Assembly: GCF_016906535.1 (NCBI RefSeq) | Contig: NC_057371.1 | Location: forward strand, 930,001 to 994,000 | Direction: 5' to 3' | Length of the DNA stretch: 64,000 bases | From: Rhizoctonia solani | Lineage: Eukaryota > Basidiomycota > Agaricomycetes > Cantharellales > Ceratobasidiaceae | The notes under the pieces: model-generated | Databases searched by the model: none | Seen by the model: only the letters and a program-made list of their open reading frames with translations | Told to the model about the DNA's origin: nothing | Shown: one piece after another, positions 23,265-35,187 of the stretch | Layout of the letters: the number at the start of each line of letters is the position of its first letter | Numbering within the stretch: the first letter of the stretch is position 1 | Made by a program: the position numbers and the translations under genes

Positions 23265-26200
23265 TTAAAGGCTCTTGGCGGAGTCACAAGCCTTTTTCAG
23301 TTGCAACTTGTTGAAGCGTTGGACTTCCTCCTGGCTGTGTTCCAACAACTCTTTGGGTTCCCAGGAATTGTCTTCCGGACCATACCCCTTCCATTTGATC
23401 AAATAAAACCACTTTCCTTGTTGTCTTTTTGAGTCAATGATCCGCTTGACTTTGTACTCTTCTTCCCCTTCTATTGTTTCAGGAGGGGGGCGTTCTGGTA
23501 GCAGTTGGCTTGGAGATTTGAGGACTTTGGATAGCAGCCCCACATAGAATACATTGTGGATTTTTAGCGTGTCCAGAAGTTTTAGGCAATAGGCATTGCT
23601 TGATATTTTCTCCTTGATTTCAAAAGGGCCTAGGCGCTTGGGATCTAGTTTGTTGGAGTTTGATTGGATCTCTACATTTTTTGCGTCTAGCCATACTTTT
23701 TCCCCAATAGAGAATTCTGGGATTATGCCTTTTGTTCCTGCCATTCTCTCCTTTGTCATCCTTAAAGCGGACTCTGCTTCTTTCCATTCCTTGGCCAAAG
23801 TGTCAGCTACAAGATCTGCTTCTGGGACATTTGCCGGTACGTTGGATGGGTTCATGACGGGGTTCCTTCCAAAGACCAATTCAAATGGGGTTTTCCCAGT
23901 AGCAGAGTGTTTGGCGTTATTGTAGGCATATTCCGCTAATGGTAACCATGTGGCCCAGTCTGAGTGGTTGGCTGCAACGTACAATCTTAGGTAAAATTCA
24001 ATGAACTGATTTACCTGTTCCGTTTGTCCATCCAATTCCGGGTGATAGGCCAAGGAGAAGGCCGGATTGATTCCAAGGCGTTGGTAGAGTGCCCTTAGGA
24101 ATTTGCCCATGAATGTTGTACCGCGGTCCAAAACCATGTTGACTGGCAATCCATGTAATTTCCATACATTATTGACAAATAGGTCCGCTAGTCCCTTGGC
24201 TGTGACTTTCTTGGAGGTGGGGATAAAATGGCCAAATTTGGAGAAGGAATCTATGACAACCAGGATTGCATCAAACCCTTGCAACTTGGGGAAACCTGTG
24301 ATGAAGTTGTAGGAAATTGTATGGAACGGGAACGGGGGAACCTCTAGTGGTTTGAGGGCAATGACCAGTGCATGAGGGCAACAATTGGCTTGGCAGGTGG
24401 GACAGCATTTGACCCATTCTTTAGCCAAGGATTTCATCCCTGGCCACCAGTAATTTTGTCCCAACAGTTCAAGGGTCCTTTGCTGTCCAGGGTGACCTGC
24501 CAGGGGGGAGTCATGGAATTCTCTTAGGAGTTTTTCTTTTAGCGGTTCATTGTCAGGAACCACCAACTTTCCTTGGTACCAAAGTAATTCTTCTTCCCAG
24601 TTGTAGTCTCTATAGGCTTTTTGGATTGACATGGGGGCGTCTTCTGCGTCTTCTGTGAGGAACTTGATGATAGACTCAAGTGATGGATCTTCCCTGAGCT
24701 TGGCTTGGATATCTGTGACTATCTTGAGTTCTGCTTCTGACCTGTTGGCAAATACCTTGGCTGGTAACATGACTTCTGGTTCCTGGGCGGCTTCTACATA
24801 GTCCGCTCTTCTTGACAAGGCGTCCAGCTTCCCTGATTGTTTTCCTGGGCAATAATGGATTTCAAAATTGAAATTGCTCAGGAAGATGCACCATCTGGCA
24901 TGTCTCTGGTTGAAGGTTCTAGCTTGCATCCAATATTCCAGGTTTCTGTGATCTGTGAAAACCTGGATTGGTTTGTCTGTTGCCTCCAAGAATATTTGCC
25001 ATTCCTCCAGGGCCTTGATGATGGCTAGGAGTTCCTTGTTGTGGGTATCATAATTTGCCTCTGCGCCTGAGAAGGATTTGGACATGTAGGCAATTGGATG
25101 TAAGCGGTTATTGGATCCTCTTTGACTGAGTATGGCCCCCATTGCTACCCCTGACGCGTCTGTTTCAAGGTAATAGGGGAGATCTGGGTTGGAGTGGATG
25201 AGGACCGGTGCCTTAGTTACCAATGCCTTGAGTTCCTGGAATGCTTGTTCTTCTGGCATGCCCCACAACCATAGGGTTTCCTTCTTGGTGAGGTTGTGGA
25301 GGGGACATGCTACTGAACTGAAATTGGGGATGAATTGCCAAAGGTAATTGACAAAACCTAAAAAAGCCTGGACCTGTTTGACCATTTTGGGTTGGGGCCA
25401 TGAGGTGACTGCCTCAGTCTTTTTTGATCCATAGAGAAGCCTGCTGGGGATATGACAATGCCAAGATAATCAACCGTAGTGACGTGGAAGTGGCACTTAG
25501 ACAATTTGCAGAACAGCTGATTTTTCATCAGCCGTGAGAGGACTTCCCTTACATGTTCCAGGTGTTTCTTGGGGTCTTTGGAGAAAATTAGGATATCATC
25601 CAAGTAAATTACCACTGTAACGTCAATTAAGTCCCGGAATAGGTTGTTCATGAAGTGCTGGAAAGCCGCCAGGGCATTGGTAAGACCAAAAGGCATGACT
25701 AAGTACTCAAAAAGGCTGTATTTGGTCCTAAAGGCAGTTTTCCATTCATTGCCTTCCTTGATGCGCACGTTGTTGTAGCCCCATTGCAAATCCAGCTTTG
25801 TGAACAGCTTGGCGTTCCGTAATTTGGCCATAAGGTCATCCTGCCTGGGGAGAGGATAGACATTCTTGTGGGTAATGTCATTCAGCTTCCAATAATCCAC
25901 AACTAGTCTTAATGATCCATCCGCCTTTTTGACAAACATGACCAGGGCACCAGCGGATGAGGTGCTGGGGCGGATTTTGCCTGTGGCTAGTTCCTCATCA
26001 ATATGTTGCTTGAGCGCTTTGGATTCTGCGTTGGTCATGCCATATATTGGTCCAGGGGTGAGTTTGGCATCCAGGACAAGATCAATAGCAATGTTGTATT
26101 CCCTATGCAGAGGAAGTACTTTGAACTCCTCTTCCCCAAACACTTTTGCAAATTTGTGGTATTGTGTGGGGAGGTCTGCAAGGGGGTCTGAATTGGCTTC

Positions 26201-26590
26201 TTCTTCAGAGGCAATTTGAACTTGTTCAGGGAAAGTGATTAAACCCTGTTGCCAGTCAATCAAAGGAGATTTGTTTGTAAGCCATATCATACCAAGTATA
26301 GCCAAGGTGCTGCCTATTGGGCAAACTAGGAAGGGAATTGTGTGTGAGTGGCCATTGGCCAAGACCGCAAGTTGAACCTGGTGCCATATGCAACCAGTCT
26401 GGGAGAGGGTACCATCTAACATTCTCACAACTTGTGGATTTTCAAGTTGGGTTTTTGGGATTTTATATTTTTCCACAATCAAGGGGGAAATGAAGTTCAA
26501 TGTGGCTCCTGAATCTATCAAGGTTTTTAAGGGTTCTGCCAGGGAATTCTGGACATAGAGATCAATAAAAAGCAATGGTTTTTTTATTTG
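23265..26590 (-). pseudogene. Gypsy2 pol: protease, RT, RNase H, integrase, chromodomain; one frameshift and a catalytic change
   Basis: Two long frames overlap at 25358-25385 and together make one Pol. The first has the protease (DSGATLNF, near 26515) and RT (FTKLDLQWGYNN, YLDDILIFS near 25590). The second has RNase H (ETDASGVAMGAILS), integrase (zinc-domain histidines and CPTC near 24395, core, E in FIEFYLR) and a chromodomain (FYLIKWKGYGPEDNSWEP). The break looks like one lost base in an A run. In the integrase core the expected DFI is NFI (ISYNFITG), so the first catalytic aspartate is Asn. This copy should not integrate by its own enzyme. Confidence 0.9.
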
Positions 26591-26668
26591 AATCCAGGCC
26601 TACATTTACAAATTCAATACTATCTATATTGTCTTTTTTAGTTGGGGGCTTGGCAGCAGTCCTCAACT

Positions 26669-27856
26669 TCAATCTTTTCCCAACTCAACATCCTCAGCAA
26701 CTTTGACTACTTCCTTGATTGTGGCTTTCCAGCCATTGGGACATTGTTTGATCCCGTGCCCCTTTTGGCTGCATTTAACGCACAGCCCTGATGCGCGGCG
26801 GCGGTCCCTTTCTTCTGGAGTAACATAATTAGGGTCCTTGGAGAGGCGGACCCTGGTAGTGGTGGTGGAAGTGGCCATGGTGGCCAGGGACTTGGCAGGT
26901 GCCTTTTTTGGCCAGTTCTCCTTGTTTTCCTGTTGGGTGTTGTCTATCTTAATGGAGGCGGCAAATATAGCCTCCAATTTGTCAGGGATGTTGTCCTTTG
27001 TGGACAGGAGTTCTTTAACCTTCCAGTGAAGGCTGCGCGTGAACTGGGCAATGTATGCTTCCTCATTCCAGTCCAATTCCGCAATGAGATTGCGGAATTC
27101 TGTTACATATTCAGACATGGTGGTTGTCTGAGTAAGCGCAGCAATCTTCCTGGCGGCGGCCCTCTTGGCATCTGGGTTGGCAAATGCCTCCTTGAATTTG
27201 GCCGCTAAGGCCGTGATGGTGGTAGGAGGGTTTCCCTTGCCCTTGATGATTGATCTGATGATGGGGAGGGCCCAATTGGCAGCCTTGTCTGTCATGTGGT
27301 ATAGGATCCATACCACCATCTGCTCCTCCTCATTGAACTGATCCCTGTGAAGGGCAACCCAAAGCATCATCCTATCAAGCCATTGTGTGGCCTTTTGTCC
27401 CCTTGTATCACCCTTGTAGGGATCTGGGAGTTCCATCTTGGGCTGCTTTACTGAGGACCCGGCATCAAATGGGGTGAGGGAGCTGAGGGACTGTTTAGGC
27501 GTTCCCTGAGGCTCCTTTTTGGGAGTTCTCCTTGGGTCTTCTTCTTCCTCTGAGTCAAAGCCCATTCCCCTGGATGGGCGGAAAGGGGCCTTGAGTCCAG
27601 GCCTAACCGTGCCTGGAGTGTTGGCTTCTCCCCCTGTATGGGTAGGGGGAGTGGTAGGCCCAGTTGCTGGGCCAGTTTTGGCTTGGACGCCCCCTTGGTC
27701 CTTGTCTCCCACAAGGTTGTTTGTCTCCCTGCATATGGCAACAAGTTGGATGATCTGCTTGCCTTGAGACTTGACTTGGTCCTGGAGGGACCCAACTTGA
27801 GTGGTGAGGGCTTGGATAGCCTTGAGGAGAGAGACAATGGACGGCTCTGGTTCCAT
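26669..27856 (-). CDS. Gypsy2 Gag (open, 395 residues)
   Basis: Structural protein of the retrotransposon particle. The N-terminus (about 1-55) is a heptad-like helix rich in Leu and Gln, followed by a Gly/Pro/Thr-rich linker. The capsid-like part (about 150-290) has a WLDRMMLWVALH segment and a DKAANWALP segment. A CCHC zinc knuckle lies at about 358-372 (CVKCSQKGHGIKQC). The pol open frame lies downstream in the same register beyond several stops, so pol expression would need a frame change. It is the only uninterrupted gag here. Confidence 0.88.
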   Translation of the reverse strand: MEPEPSIVSLLKAIQALTTQVGSLQDQVKSQGKQIIQLVAICRETNNLVGDKDQGGVQAKTGPATGPTTPPTHTGGEANTPGTVRPGLKAPFRPSRGMGFDSEEEEDPRRTPKKEPQGTPKQSLSSLTPFDAGSSVKQPKMELPDPYKGDTRGQKATQWLDRMMLWVALHRDQFNEEEQMVVWILYHMTDKAANWALPIIRSIIKGKGNPPTTITALAAKFKEAFANPDAKRAAARKIAALTQTTTMSEYVTEFRNLIAELDWNEEAYIAQFTRSLHWKVKELLSTKDNIPDKLEAIFAASIKIDNTQQENKENWPKKAPAKSLATMATSTTTTRVRLSKDPNYVTPEERDRRRASGLCVKCSQKGHGIKQCPNGWKATIKEVVKVAEDVELGKD

Positions 27857-28376
27857 GCCTGGCAGGTCTTGCGGAGAGGGAGATGTGCTGCAAGAGGGTG
27901 GTTGGGAGCAGGTTGGAATGGAACGTTGGCTGGAGCGGCTGGAGGGGCAAGAGTAGGGGTGAGGAGCACCAGAGCATGTGGATGGTATAGTGGAGACGGC
28001 GTGGGGGGTAGGAGTGCCTGATACAGGACTTAGGAACGGTTTTTGCGCAGTATGTGAATGCTAAACCCTTGCGTCAAATACCTGGCGTTGAACAATCCCT
28101 ACAACAAATCAACAGATCTGGCAATTGTGATACAAGCAGGTTTTTTGCAAGCGGGTACTTCAGCTGACTAGGGTTGCTAACTGCAGAGTTCCGGCAAAAC
28201 TTGTGGTATGCGGGGGATAGGTATCCGTCTGCCTTATAGCAATTTGGTACTACGTGGGGGTGGGGGATTTTTTATTATTCTATCCTGCAAGGTGGCCCTG
28301 ATCACATGTTTTCCCTTGTGCTAGTACAGGGGAACTTCTCCTTGTTGGTTACAGCCTACAGAAGTTGATTTTACAA

Positions 28377-28937
28377 TGTTGTACGCCAACTGTAAGGTTG
28401 GGTACACGCTAGCGGGCGGGCGCTTGAGGCCGTACTACTACACTTGCTTATGTGAACTGACTATCTAAGGCTATACTAATACCGCTTAAGGCAGCCTACT
28501 GCTTCTATACTACTGCAAGGGGGCCTTAGGCCTGGGAGGTGTGGTAGGTAAAATATAAGGGGTAAGTGATTAATGCTACTGGGGGCCGGCTACTTAGCTG
28601 GCTAACTACCTTCTCTAATGAGTAAGAGACAAGGTAAAATTGACTTGGGGTCTGCAAGCAATTTTCCTGCTGTATATATAGACAAAACAGAAGTATGTAC
28701 ATGGTCAAAGCATGTGGGAAAGGAAGAGTCCATGTGAAAAAGGAAGTGTGCTGCGGGCTGCGCAGAAGCATGGATTTCTCCTAAGCGCCCTTGGCACGGC
28801 ATCTTGGCGCGGCATCTTGGCATAATAAGCGCCAAGATCACGTGATTGAAAAAGTAAAGATATCAAGTTCGTAAAAAATACTAAAAATATCAGAAAATCC
28901 AGGCAAATCTAGTGGTATAAGTTAGGAGGTTATAACA
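28377..28937 (-). repeat. Gypsy2 5' LTR (family B)
   Basis: 561 bp partner of 22693-23253; TG and CA ends, next to the GTGAC target duplication. Confidence 0.93.
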
Positions 28938-30021
28938 GTGACTAAGGGTATGTATACCTAAGGTCTCTGGGATAGTACCTTAAGTAAGAGAGTTGCCTGA
29001 CTAATGTACAGGATTTATAGGATTGGCCTAAAAAGTATAGGACTTATAGATGCTTAAGTAAGACTTAAGACTTATGGGGTTTACCTAAAATATATCTAGG
29101 ATTTATGAGATATTGTAGATAAAGCTATCTACAATATGGGGGTATGGTGGATTGAAACACTATCACTCAATCACAACAATCCTTACAGTATTGTTGCACT
29201 ATACTCAATGTTGAACTCAACAACTGTGACAGTCAAGGGGCACAGGGTCGCAGTAAGTACACTAATAGGTTACCCTGTGTCTGTTGGGACTGGCCTATGT
29301 TCTTAGTGCGCCAAATAACCTCCTATGCTATTTACAGTGAGTCAATCACTAAAGTAAATGCGCAGATAAGCTGTTAAAGGCTTGTGTGTATATGTCAATA
29401 TATAAGTGGATAAATGGATGCATTAGAAGTGTCTTCACAGGGTCCTTTTATACCCTGAGAAGGTGCACAAACAAGTATATACATGATTGATACCAAGAGG
29501 GGGTACAGGGGGTACATGTGGCAACTGAAACACTTAGGAGAGCCAATACTTTGGTACATAGTAAACAAACAACAGATCCTAATATTTGCCCCAAGGCAAT
29601 GTTTGCCCCAAGGCAGTATTTACCTGTGTGGGTCCTTAGTTGTCCCAAGGCTAAGTGTTTCATCCTTGGAGTAAACAGTCCCAAAGTTAGGATACCGCTG
29701 CATTGGGTACTTACAGTAAATGGGGCATAACTCTGCCAAATGTTGTCTGCTTTGGGAGTTTGATCCAGCGTTCTGGAGCGCACAAACAGGCGCACCTAAG
29801 CGCAAGCAATTTGGCAGTGTAGGATGCCTGGGTGATGGAGAAAAGGCGCGTTTAGTGCGTCGGCGCTTAAGGGCTGATTAAGCGCCGGAGCACTTGCCTA
29901 TGCGACAGGGGGGACCCTGAATATTCTGTGTGTAGCCACAAGATAGAATCTTGAATAATAAATACTACAAACAAGAGAATTATTACTTGTTACTGTTTAT
30001 CTACTCAGCTGAATTTATATA

Positions 30022-31619
30022 CACTTGTGCCCAAAAGATTGAGCCACATGAGCTCAAATCAATGATGCTCACACGTCACCCACACAATTGAGAATTTGTT
30101 TACAATGTAATAGTAAATTATGTAGATACAGTAGTATAGAACATATGTACAAAGTTTCAGATTGAAATTAAGTCTCCTTGTGGAGATACACGTGAGCAAA
30201 ACTTTTGGGCTGGCTCATTCTTTTTGAGCATTTTCAAATTGCACCTGCAACTGCATGCATGCACCCAAATGACATGCAAAACTGAATAATTTGGATACAA
30301 ATTTTAGTATTTGGTGTTTCCACCTTTAGCTAAATACACAGCTGTACTCAATGAAGTAATGAATCAACAAATTGCCAATATATTTTGGGGAAATTTGTTT
30401 CCATTTGTCCCTCACTATTTTCCATAATTCTTCCTTATTTGAAGCAGGAGGTCAGTGAATACGCATGCGCTCCTTCAGATGCCACCAGATGTTCTCAATT
30501 ATATTCAAATCCAGGCTTTTTGACAGCCATGGGAGGACGCTTACGCCCCAACTGGCAAGCCAATGTTGTGTCAGCCTGGCTGTATGCTTTGGATCTTGGT
30601 TGTGCTGGAATGTAATGTTGAACAGGGTGATTTTATAGTTGGCAAGGGTTCCAAAGAAGGCATCCCCAAGGATTTCAATGTATCCTGGGGCGTTCAGCTT
30701 GCGTTGTATAAGGTACAATTGCCCAACTCCCTCTCAGGTAATGCACCCCCAAATGAAGATACCCCCGCCACCATGAGATATTGTCTTTTTGGTGTATGGG
30801 GATTATTCAGGGACTCACTAGGTTGCCTCCAGTAATATTGGCTGCTGTTGCCCCAAATAACTTGATTTGGACTTTGTCCAAGAAGACAATGTTGTCCCAG
30901 CGTGATTGTGGCCAGAATAATCAACTGTGGGCCCATGCGCAACAGGCTTTCTATGCCAATAAGTGAGCAGGTACTTGGCAGCATTTGTATGGCTGTAAAC
31001 CCAGCTCTTGGAGGTAGCAGCAGAGGGTAGAGGACCCAACAGCAGGGAAGTACTGCCATCTAATATTTGCTGCTGTTGGTACTCTACTCCAAGCTAGGGC
31101 CAAAGCAGCAAATCTGACGTTGCTGGGGTTAGTTTTGTGGGCACCCAGGAATGGGATTGTGTCAATCAAGTGGGCAGTCAGTAAGTCCATACTTGGCCCA
31201 GATACAACCAACAGTTGCGTGAGAGACCTTGGTCTGAGGTTGCAAAAGCTGAACAATTGCCAATCTGAGTATTCAAGCTTTTTCAGCGCAATTATCTGAG
31301 CCTTAGTCTTGGGACTAGTGTATTGAGCCATTTGCGCACTTTTGGCAGGTATTCAAGCGTAAAAAGGGGTGGTAAATGGCACTCAATGAGGAGGACCAAG
31401 TAGATATAAAGTGATCAAAAGAATGAGCCAGCCCAAAAATTTCGCTCACGCGTATCTCCACAAGGAGACTTTATTTCAATCTGAAACTTTGTACATATGT
31501 TCTATACTACTGTATCTACATATTTACTATTACATTGTAAACAAATTCTCAATTGTGCGGGTGACGCGTGAGCGTCATTGATTTGAGCTCATGTGGCTCA
31601 ATCTTTTTGGGCGCAAGTG
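30022..31619 (-). mobile_element. Tc1/mariner-type DNA transposon
   Basis: 1,598 bp flanked by TA on both sides (30020-30021, 31620-31621), with terminal inverted repeats of about 215 bp (start CACTTGTGCCCAAAAG; end in the reverse of CACTTGCGCCC). The D LTR copy at 32098-33607 shows the same site without the transposon, near 32315. Confidence 0.93.
30452..31331 (-). pseudogene. Tc1-like transposase, frame-broken
   Basis: N-terminal helix-turn-helix region (KTKAQIIALKKLEYSDWQ); a core with WDNIVFLDKVQIK (first aspartate) near 30880; then FQHNQDPKHTARL, where Tc1 proteins usually have FQxDNxPKHT; and SLDLNIIENIWWHLK with the last acidic residue. The second catalytic aspartate therefore appears to be Asn. 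The frame changes at least three times. Inactive. Confidence 0.85.
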
Positions 31620-31831
31620 TATATTTAAATGAGTGAGAAAACAGCATATATGCAAAAGGCATTGCATATTGAGGGTATTCCTGAGGTTTGTAGGTTTTGT
31701 AAAGGTCAAGATTGGATAGAGGTACCTTGAGAACCCTAGTTAGCATCTTTATATCATTTATTTACTGTAAGGTCACTAGTGTAATTAATAAAATAAGTAC
31801 AGATTATTGAAGAAATGTCATATCCATAACA

Positions 31832-33864
31832 GAAACAGACTGCATTTTCAATCATGTGACTTTGGCGCTTATATCATATGCTAAGCACCAAGCCATGTCC
31901 TCATCTGCACTGAATCAGCATACATAGCCACCTCCACCTATGATGTCATCATGACATGTCAGTGACACATATGCATGAGTAAGGCCAACTGCAGAGCAGG
32001 GTTCTTATTTTGTATAGATAGCTTCCTTTCCCACACATAATGTATTTGTAAGTAATACTCTCTGTAATATATAAGGAGGCCAACAAACCATGGTAACTGT
32101 TATGGATATGACATTTCTTCTTTAATCTGTACTTATTTTATTAATTACACTAGTAATCTCACAGTAAATAAATGAGATAAAGATGCAAACTAAGGTTTTC
32201 AAGGTCCCTCTATCCAATAGTGACCTTTACAAAACCTACAAAGCTCAGGAATGCCCTTAATATGCGATGCCTTTTGCATATATGCTGTTTTCTCACTCAT
32301 TTAAATATATATAAATTCAGCTGAGTAGATAAACAGTAACAAGTAATATTTCTCTTGTTTGTAGTATTTATTATTCAAGATTCTATCTTGTGGCTACACA
32401 CAGAAATATTCAGGGTCCCCCCTGTCGCATAGGCAAGTGCTCCGGCGCTTAATCAGCCCTTAAGCGCCGACGCACTAAACGCGCCTTTTCTCCATCACCC
32501 GGGCATCCCACACTGCCGAATCGCTTGCGCTTAGGTGCGCATGTTTGTGCGCTCCAGAACGCTGGGTCAAACTCCCAAACGGACAACATTTGGCTGAGTT
32601 GTGCCCCATTTACTGTAAGTACCCAATGAAGAGGTATCTTACCTTTGGGACTGTTTACTCCAAGGATGAAACACTTAGCCTTGGGACATCTAAGGACCCA
32701 CACAGGTAAATACTGCCTTGGGGCAAACATTGCCTTGGGGCAAATATTAGGATCTGTGTTTGTTTACTATGTACCAAAGTATTGGCTCCCTCAAGTGTTT
32801 CAGTTGCCACATATACCTCCTGTACCCCCTCTTGGTATCACTCATGTATACTTGTTTGTGCGCCTTCTCAGGGTATAAAAGGACCCTGTGAAGACGCTTC
32901 TAATGCATCCATTTATTCACTCTTATATATTGACATATACACACAAGCCTTTAACAGCTTATCTGCGCATTTACTTTAGTGATTGACTCACTGTAAATAG
33001 CATAGGAGGTTATTCGGCGCACTAAGACCATAGGCCAGTCCCAACAGACACAGGGTAACCTATTAGTGTACTTACTGCAACCCTGTGCCCCTTGACTGTC
33101 ACAGTTGTTGAGTTCAACATTGAGTATAGTGCGACGATACTGTAAGGATTGTTGTGATTGAGTGATAGTGTTTCAATCCACCATACCCCCTATATTGTAG
33201 ATATCTTTACCTACAATATCTCATAAATCCTAGATATATTTGGTAAACCCCATAAGTCTTAAGTCTTACTTAAGCATATATAAGTCCTATACTTATTAGG
33301 CAAACCCTATAAATCCTGTGCATTAGTCAGGTAACCCTCTTACTTAAGGTACTATCCTAGAGACCTTAAGTATACATACCCTTAGTCACTTAGGCTTAAG
33401 TAACATAAGGTACTATACATAACCAACCACCTGCACTTCATAGTTGCTAGACTATTTGTTAGGAGTTGTATTCCTGATAACCTAGCCTATATTGTGCATA
33501 TATTCTGTGCATATATTCTGATTCTTAATACTAGTTCTTAGTTATTCCCATATACATTTTGTATATAGTAATTCTTTCTTACTCCTGTACTTACACGACT
33601 CTTAACAGTAACACCCAGGTCAATTACCTCTTGTTGCATCCCCTACACTGTACAAGTAACTACTAAGTTCCCACCTATACTCATTGCCTTAAGCAACCCC
33701 CTCATTGTAGATACATAGCTTGCCATTGCCCTTCCAGCCTTGGTCATTGTACTTAGGTAGCTAGTTGTTGTAGGTAGCATTGTCACTGCCATACATGGTT
33801 TTACTTAGTTCTATACAACCACAAGCGCCCACTACCTAGACGGCCCTTAAGGACATCTAGGACA
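31832..33864 (+). repeat. Solo LTR, family A, 5' end missing, carrying a D LTR
   Basis: The A sequence starts about 58 bp into the family, directly at the end of the reverse D LTR, and ends TCTAGGACA at 33864. It is split by D (32098-33607). Confidence 0.83.
32098..33607 (+). repeat. Long solo LTR, family D, uninterrupted (1,510 bp)
   Basis: Begins TGTTATGGATATGAC and ends CTCTTAACA, with TSD GTAAC on both sides (32093-32097, 33608-33612) inside an A LTR. It is the empty-site reference for both Gypsy2 and the Tc1-like element in the other D copy. Its layout and a shared GCAGGTGGTTGGTTATG string relate it to the E LTR. Confidence 0.9.
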
Positions 33865-35163
33865 GCAAGCATGTACTTTGGAACTCCTGTCAAGAGATTA
33901 TTACTGGCTAGGAATGAAAGCCCAAGTAAACAGATATGTGGAATCATGTGAAAACTGTCAAAGGAGTAAAGGCCACAAACATACAGTCCCCATAAGACCA
34001 CTACCTATCAAGCAGGCCCTGGGAGGATATTGCCTATGACATGATAGTCCAACTCCCACTATCCAATGGATATGACAGTATTCTAGTGGTAATAGACTGC
34101 TTTTCAAAGCAGGCCCACTTTACTCCTTGCATAGAAAAAACCAATGCTAAGCAAATGGCTGAAATCTTTATCAAGGAAGTATGGAAACTGCATGGTACCC
34201 CTAGGACAACAATCTCAGATAGAGGCAGGGTATTCAACAATGAATTCCAAAGGGCCTTATATGAGAGATTGGGAATAAAGCCTCTATACCCTACTGCCTA
34301 TCACCCTGAGACAGATGGCCTTGCAGAAAGAACAAACCAATGGTTGGAGGGATTCTTGTGCAGCTACTGTAACTATGCACAAGATGATTGGGCAAAATGG
34401 CTACCTATAGCTGAGTTCTGTCACAACAATCAAGTCAACTCTGCAACTGGCAAATCAGCCTTTGAGAAAGTGTATGGGATGCACCCAAGATGGAATATTG
34501 CACCTACCACCTCCAATGTACCACATGCAGAAGACATGACCAAACAAATGGAACTAATCTGGGATAAAGTCAAGGCCTCCATGGAGTCCCACAAAGCAAA
34601 GGAAAAGGCACCCAGACAGGAATACAAAGTAGGAGATAAAGTGTGGCTAATGACCACCAATATCCAAACAAAGAGACCTGCAAAGAAACTGGACAACAAA
34701 AAAGCTGGACCCTTCACTATCACTGAAAAGATCTCATCCAATGCTTACAGGCTAGACCTTCCTAACACCATGAAAATTCACAATGTCTTCCTTCTCAACC
34801 TCCTGGCTCCCTTCAAAGAGAACACTGACTTCCACAGAAGAGAAGTGAAACCTCCCCCCATCATAACAGAGGAAGGAGAAGAGGAGTATGAAGTGGAAAA
34901 GATTGTGGCATAAAGAAAGGACAAAGAAGGGCTGAGATATCAGGTCAGATGGAAAGGATATGATGAGCTAGAGGATACCATGGAGAGGGCTGAAAAGATT
35001 GCCCAACTGCCTGAGATCATGGAGAGATTCAAAAAGGAGTTCCCTAATGGACCTCTACCTCCTGAAATCAAAACCCCAGGAAAGAAAAAGAAGACAATAA
35101 AGGGGAAATGTGCTTATATGAGTGTGTCTCACTGTAACAGATATGCACCTCTTCAAGTCCCCT
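33865..35163 (+). pseudogene. Gypsy3 integrase and chromodomain remnant
   Basis: Starts inside the integrase zinc domain (CENCQRSKGHKH, near 33950). The core is open over 34041-34913 (290 codons): AYDMIVQL supplies the first aspartate just upstream, then SDRGRVFNNEF and E in WLEGFLC. A GPY/F-type region ends in a KIHNVFLLNLL segment. A TAA at 34911-34913 interrupts the chromodomain, which continues in frame (YQVRWKGYDELEDT), with Met where the family has Trp. A lysine-rich tail ends at 35163. There is a frameshift near 34020. Confidence 0.87.
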
Positions 35164-35187
35164 AAAGAGGCGCAAAAGGGGGGGCAA

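Larger units (their letters stand above)
22693..28937 (-). mobile_element. Gypsy2: full-length Ty3/gypsy chromovirus (LTR family B)
   Basis: 6,245 bp, two 561-bp LTRs, TSD GTGAC on both sides (22688-22692, 28938-28942), inserted in a D LTR. Gag is open; pol needs one frame correction. The polypurine tract GGGGGGGGCAA (minus strand, about 23254-23264) follows the pol stop directly. The LTRs differ at roughly a dozen positions. Confidence 0.95.
22466..31831 (-). repeat. Long solo LTR, family D (about 1.5 kb), carrying Gypsy2 and a Tc1-like element
   Basis: Own sequence is 22466-22692, 28943-30021 and 31622-31831, about 1,515 bp in all. It is colinear in reverse with the uninterrupted D LTR at 32098-33607 (1,510 bp). 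The flanks GTTCT and GAAAC do not match, and the DNA on either side belongs to different families (B left, A right), so this LTR is probably a recombination product. Confidence 0.85.

Noticed and set aside
28938..33607. Inverted repeat 28.9-31.8 / 32.1-33.6 kb as one large hairpin transposon
   Set aside because: Both halves are complete D LTRs; the right one has its own GTAAC duplication and the left one is split by Gypsy2 and Tc1, so they are two separate solo LTRs in opposite directions.
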